From: Collinsella sp. AM17-1
Lineage (GTDB): Bacteria; Actinomycetota; Coriobacteriia; Coriobacteriales; Coriobacteriaceae
NCBI RefSeq assembly: GCF_003470665.1
Contig: NZ_QRJZ01000011.1
Coordinates: 8,168 to 72,167, forward strand
DNA length: 64,000 nt
Direction of reading: 5' to 3'
Shown here: piece after piece, positions 62,301 to 64,000 of the stretch
Layout of the letters: each line of letters starts with the position of its first letter
Position numbering within the stretch: the first letter of the stretch is position 1
The notes under the pieces: generated by a model
Database searches by the model: none
Told to the model about the DNA's origin: nothing
Seen by the model: only the letters and a program-made list of their open reading frames with translations
Translations under genes and position numbers: made by a program

Positions 62301-63402
62301 AGACCACGATGGCGAGGTCATCGCAAAAATCGCGATCGAGGTCGCCGGCCGCTAGCGAAACGACAGGAGCTGACTGAAGCTGCGTCCAGGAGTCGTTCCC
62401 GCCCTTGTTGTGCGTGGTGTAGTCCGCGGCGTTACCGGCATCGATCTTGACGACGCTTTGCTTCCAGTTGCCGCCCTCCAAGTCATACATGTCGACTACA
62501 GCCTTGCGCACGCCGTTCTCGTCGACATAGCAGCCCGCGTAGACAAAAAGCTCGTCGACGCCGTCGCCATCGACATCGCCCGCCTCGACATCAAAGACGG
62601 CGTCGTGCTCTTGCAGGTAACCGGCATCCAGGTACTTAAAACGGCCTTCGTACATCATATTAGTGTTGACCGTCACCGGCAGGTGTGTGTCGAGAGTGCG
62701 CGTACGCCCGTTGCTAAACGAGTAGAGGACCAGCTCAACCTTTCCGGCGTATGACTTGCCGTCAATCGTCGTGGAGGAACTGTCGCCGTAGGCACGGAGC
62801 TCGGCAACGCGGCTCTTTTTGCCCGTGCTGGCGTCGCTGCAGAACTCAACACTCGTGGCGTGAATGCCCGAGAAACCGTTGTTGTCGTTGGCGAGTACTG
62901 TTGAGGACTCATTGTTGCTTAGGTACGACCAGGTGCCGCCACCGTAGTCGCTATGCTTGTAGAGATCGCTGTTCGTATCGAAGTTGTTGACGTTTTGCCA
63001 GAACTTTGCGGCGCCCCACACACTTCCATAGCCATCGGTGAGTTTGCTGCTGCCGCCAATGTCACCGCGCTCGACGTTCTCGAGCTTGTCGCGCAGAGTG
63101 TAGCGATTGCCATGGCTACCGTTAGCTGCCATATAGACCTCGCTGCGCGTGGCAAACGTCGTGGGGGTATCAGTGGAATAGGGGCCAACGGTATCGGCCG
63201 GAATGTCCTCGCTCGTGCCCAGACCCAGGGCTTGATAATCCTGCTCGGTCATATCGGTGATTGCGGGCGCGTCTGCCGCCTGGGCAACCTGGGGCGTGGC
63301 CGTGAAGCAGGCGACGCTCGTGGCGATCAACGCAGCAAGCGCCGCCGTCCCAACAAGCGGGATTTTCGACAGCCTACGGATACGGGAGTGTGGAACGTAC
63401 AT
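59314..63402 (-). CDS. Large sortase-anchored surface protein with FG-GAP-like, FN3 and Ig-like regions
   Basis: Exported cell-wall protein, 1362 residues. N-terminal signal peptide (LVGTAALAALIATSVACF, A-x-A cleavage near residue 42), FG-GAP/VCBS-like calcium repeats (AGDVDGDGVDELFVY near 275 and AGDLDRDFCDDLAIVV near 350), a large central region with beta-structure character, a fibronectin type III-like domain (about 1022-1115) and an Ig-like region (about 1130-1225). A Pro/Lys/Thr-rich linker follows, then the sorting signal LANTG at 1326-1330, hydrophobic helix and KRRKTH. Start 63402 has GAGG; an ATG at 63438 lacks a site. The gene is flanked on both sides by tandem repeat arrays. Confidence 0.9.
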   Translation of the reverse strand: MYVPHSRIRRLSKIPLVGTAALAALIATSVACFTATPQVAQAADAPAITDMTEQDYQALGLGTSEDIPADTVGPYSTDTPTTFATRSEVYMAANGSHGNRYTLRDKLENVERGDIGGSSKLTDGYGSVWGAAKFWQNVNNFDTNSDLYKHSDYGGGTWSYLSNNESSTVLANDNNGFSGIHATSVEFCSDASTGKKSRVAELRAYGDSSSTTIDGKSYAGKVELVLYSFSNGRTRTLDTHLPVTVNTNMMYEGRFKYLDAGYLQEHDAVFDVEAGDVDGDGVDELFVYAGCYVDENGVRKAVVDMYDLEGGNWKQSVVKIDAGNAADYTTHNKGGNDSWTQLQSAPVVSLAAGDLDRDFCDDLAIVVSAPYGKKNIDKSTHCELFSWDASKGALVHVDALGDAGAISLSANGKTMVAANATFGTFAAYDEEGKKTGETVTGLILAGYDWQRSAFDYGASDGSKGLYGALYRYAYFDSESGEFKLSDCKEYRDGLLASYGLMHVPNSAWKDSAQDKRYPCTLAPIALATANLDGLSEQLAVDEVLVGGDVFRDFACNTAQSGAQGLGSMVGTMSMSGQQYNSSNKHDHKGIEQVWISDVKAGSVSGSDRYNESFIAVVGKHRDEDLRKNDDYYWMTASLFSLDENGKVRRGEEQVISESNRRGTTYGTFISLALPDVDNDSVKITYKDRYKVYTNPRVLAVLQDAPYVEDLEQAYGYLVLGGTSYGEEKGTGTSQGYTIGAELGVAVEVQTGPPLVAMNASVDFAAEGCYDYRSERTVSASVSYESHAGEGDKAVLYTIPMVYYEYEIENEETGGKGVMAAPVSLGAQTSVVNVEAYDRIAKQHNMTPLSYFLTNRSGEPGTYQTTLNGETPVGDSFGLGKPGVTRAYTHDGFNGAAAQSGASIEQTIEVEEGKEQELELGLTLNGSVVMGAKLAKHELFGGLCFGANAGFTTGNSSSESTEYGGTVDNLPEAAQGKYGFVWRLGVNAVDVDKFEADSGDKLGTKDTDQFWIVGYDVKDVEMPDAPAVTGFTANAVDSTSVTFSWDDVLANKSGFSYGVGMLQSNAADAVVNSWKIADNTQTSLKWDGLQPNTEYRFAIAAVKNGSTTETGIRSAIITVKTMPDGMTMTVSGPAADAAEGSDLGYDSSVERAAGSHLTLSAIGHVKQLGADDSETGLAPTYMWYRKGRGETEFKLVGADGNLAAGTASKLEIDLTADDDGAQYYCHVGYNDVGLDTGTTLVNIEAEETAPTTVNATPIRTRRLFSQASAGAKKFLDHTLVNTAGPTDSEGSKDPETPETPTNPDKPKSDNGAKTDTKVKTTTTAKNLANTGDQTFALVATAAAAGATLVVIALIMLIKRRKTH

Positions 63403-63471
63403 GAGGGACCTCGCTTTACTCGAGTGGAGTGGACTCATTTTTGCAAATGATACGTCCGATGCCCGATATCA

Positions 63472-63506
63472 CGTGTCTCATTTTCGCCAACGGCGTGTCT
63501 CATTTT
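63472..63506 (-). promoter_or_regulatory. Direct repeats upstream of the surface gene
   Basis: Two exact copies of AAAATGAGACACG (minus strand), 22 bp apart, plus a third partial word AAAAATGAG nearer the gene. The helical spacing (two turns) suggests a regulator-binding pair near the promoter. Confidence 0.45.
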
Positions 63507-63529
63507 TGAGAATCCGAGATGCCGCGGAA

Positions 63530-63950
63530 ATCTTATCCCAGCTCAAAGGCCATTTCTGGGATGTATTTTCCGTCGAGTGCCTCATCGGGAAACTGCATCC
63601 CATTTCAAGCGTCGATTCTGGGACGCACTTTCCCCTTAGACCCTCAACCGGAAACCGCATCCCACTTTGAGCGCAAATTCCGGGATGCATTTTCCGCTTG
63701 AGCCTCATTGGGAAACGGCGTCCCACTTTGAGGGCTGATTGTGGGATGCATTTTCCGGTTTTGCTCTCATTGGGAAAATGCATCCCGTTTCTTGACCGAA
63801 TAATGGGACGCAATTTCCCGTTGGAGCGCCTTTGGGAAAGTGTGTCCCACTTCGACCGCCCAGAGTGGGATGCACTTTCCGCAAAGCACCTCAACGGGAA
63901 ACTACGTCCCATTCCAAAGGCAAATTCCGGGACGCATTTTTCGAAAGCCG
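63530..63950. repeat. Right array: six or more 61-62 bp palindromic tandem units
   Basis: GAAA anchors at about 63589, 63651, 63712, 63774, 63836 and 63898 (spacing 61-62). Units have the same palindromic plan as the left array and the same order of unit-specific words, for example GGGCTGATT and GCTCTCATTGGG. Confidence 0.85.
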
Positions 63951-64000
63951 GGACTGCGGACAAAAAGTTGGACCATCAGGTCCGGTTTGGAGTCCGCATG

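Larger units (their letters stand above)
63403..64000. other. 598-bp region upstream of the surface gene: promoter and right array
   Basis: No gene. Nearest the gene is an AT-rich 130 bp with direct repeats CGTGTCTCATTTT at 63472 and 63494 and a related TCATTTTTGC at 63434. The right tandem array fills 63530-63950. The last bases (63950-64000) have a GGACC hairpin. The promoter is probably before 63530 but no clear pair was found. Confidence 0.7.

Noticed and set aside
63478..63963. 161-residue minus-strand reading frame in the right array
   Set aside because: It is a translation of palindromic tandem repeats; similar peptides arise on the opposite strand and in the left array, there is no clear RBS, and codon use is not gene-like.

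Overview
The window is a contiguous piece of a high-GC, Gram-positive-type chromosome with about 51 protein genes. No rRNA, tRNA or CRISPR was found. A prfA-prmC-sua5-atp gene order, a sortase-type LANTG surface protein, many Glu/Ala-rich low-complexity insertions and an obligate-fermenter gene set suggest a gut actinobacterium of the Coriobacteriia, most like Collinsella. That placement is inference from gene content, not from a search.

Region 1 (1-13291, all minus strand) is an informational and energy block: prfA, prmC, a hicAB toxin-antitoxin insertion, a Sua5/TsaC protein, glpK, upp, then an AtpI-like protein and the F1Fo ATP synthase genes in the order B-E-F-H-A-G-D (atpD cut by the left edge). 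Region 2 (13521-21137, minus) holds an M20 peptidase, a polar amino-acid ABC importer, an aldose epimerase-like protein, a membrane protein of unknown function and a MerR/GyrI-type regulator.

Region 3 (21230-26122, minus) is the most unusual metabolic locus. UbiX (makes prenylated FMN) and a UbiD-family decarboxylase (uses it) sit with a DASS-type anion transporter. The next gene encodes a fusion of an LpdD-like domain (the prFMN chaperone partner of UbiD enzymes) to a type I IPP-isomerase/Nudix domain, the enzyme family that handles the prenyl donor. The Nudix domain keeps all metal ligands but has Ala at the catalytic Cys position.

Region 4 (26284-34000) has an MFS exporter, a PTS alpha-glucoside system (EIICB plus GH4 phospho-glucosidase) with a divergent RpiR regulator, an LMW phosphatase, a TIGR04076-like protein and a PfkB-type pyridoxal kinase. 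Region 5 (34198-43173) holds a MarR-regulated heterodimeric ABC exporter and a LysR-SDR-OFA transporter-Gfo/Idh catabolic cluster. Region 6 (43360-58628) has Tex, a transaldolase-family aldolase, a HAD phosphatase, RlmKL with an apparently dead RlmL half, a potassium module (Kup, small membrane protein, truncated KdpD-like kinase, KdpE-like regulator), a nitroreductase and an LtaS-like polymerase.

Region 7 (58629-64000) is a 1362-residue sortase-anchored surface protein gene flanked on both sides by arrays of about 62-bp palindromic units. The two arrays are collinear at a constant offset near 4717 bp, so they look like an ancient segmental duplication bracketing the gene.

The window is also rich in repeated palindromes just past stop codons: a 133-bp element (two copies), an identical 61-bp hairpin (two copies), an AAAGGGAC-type hairpin (five or more copies), and several very long inverted repeats between convergent genes.
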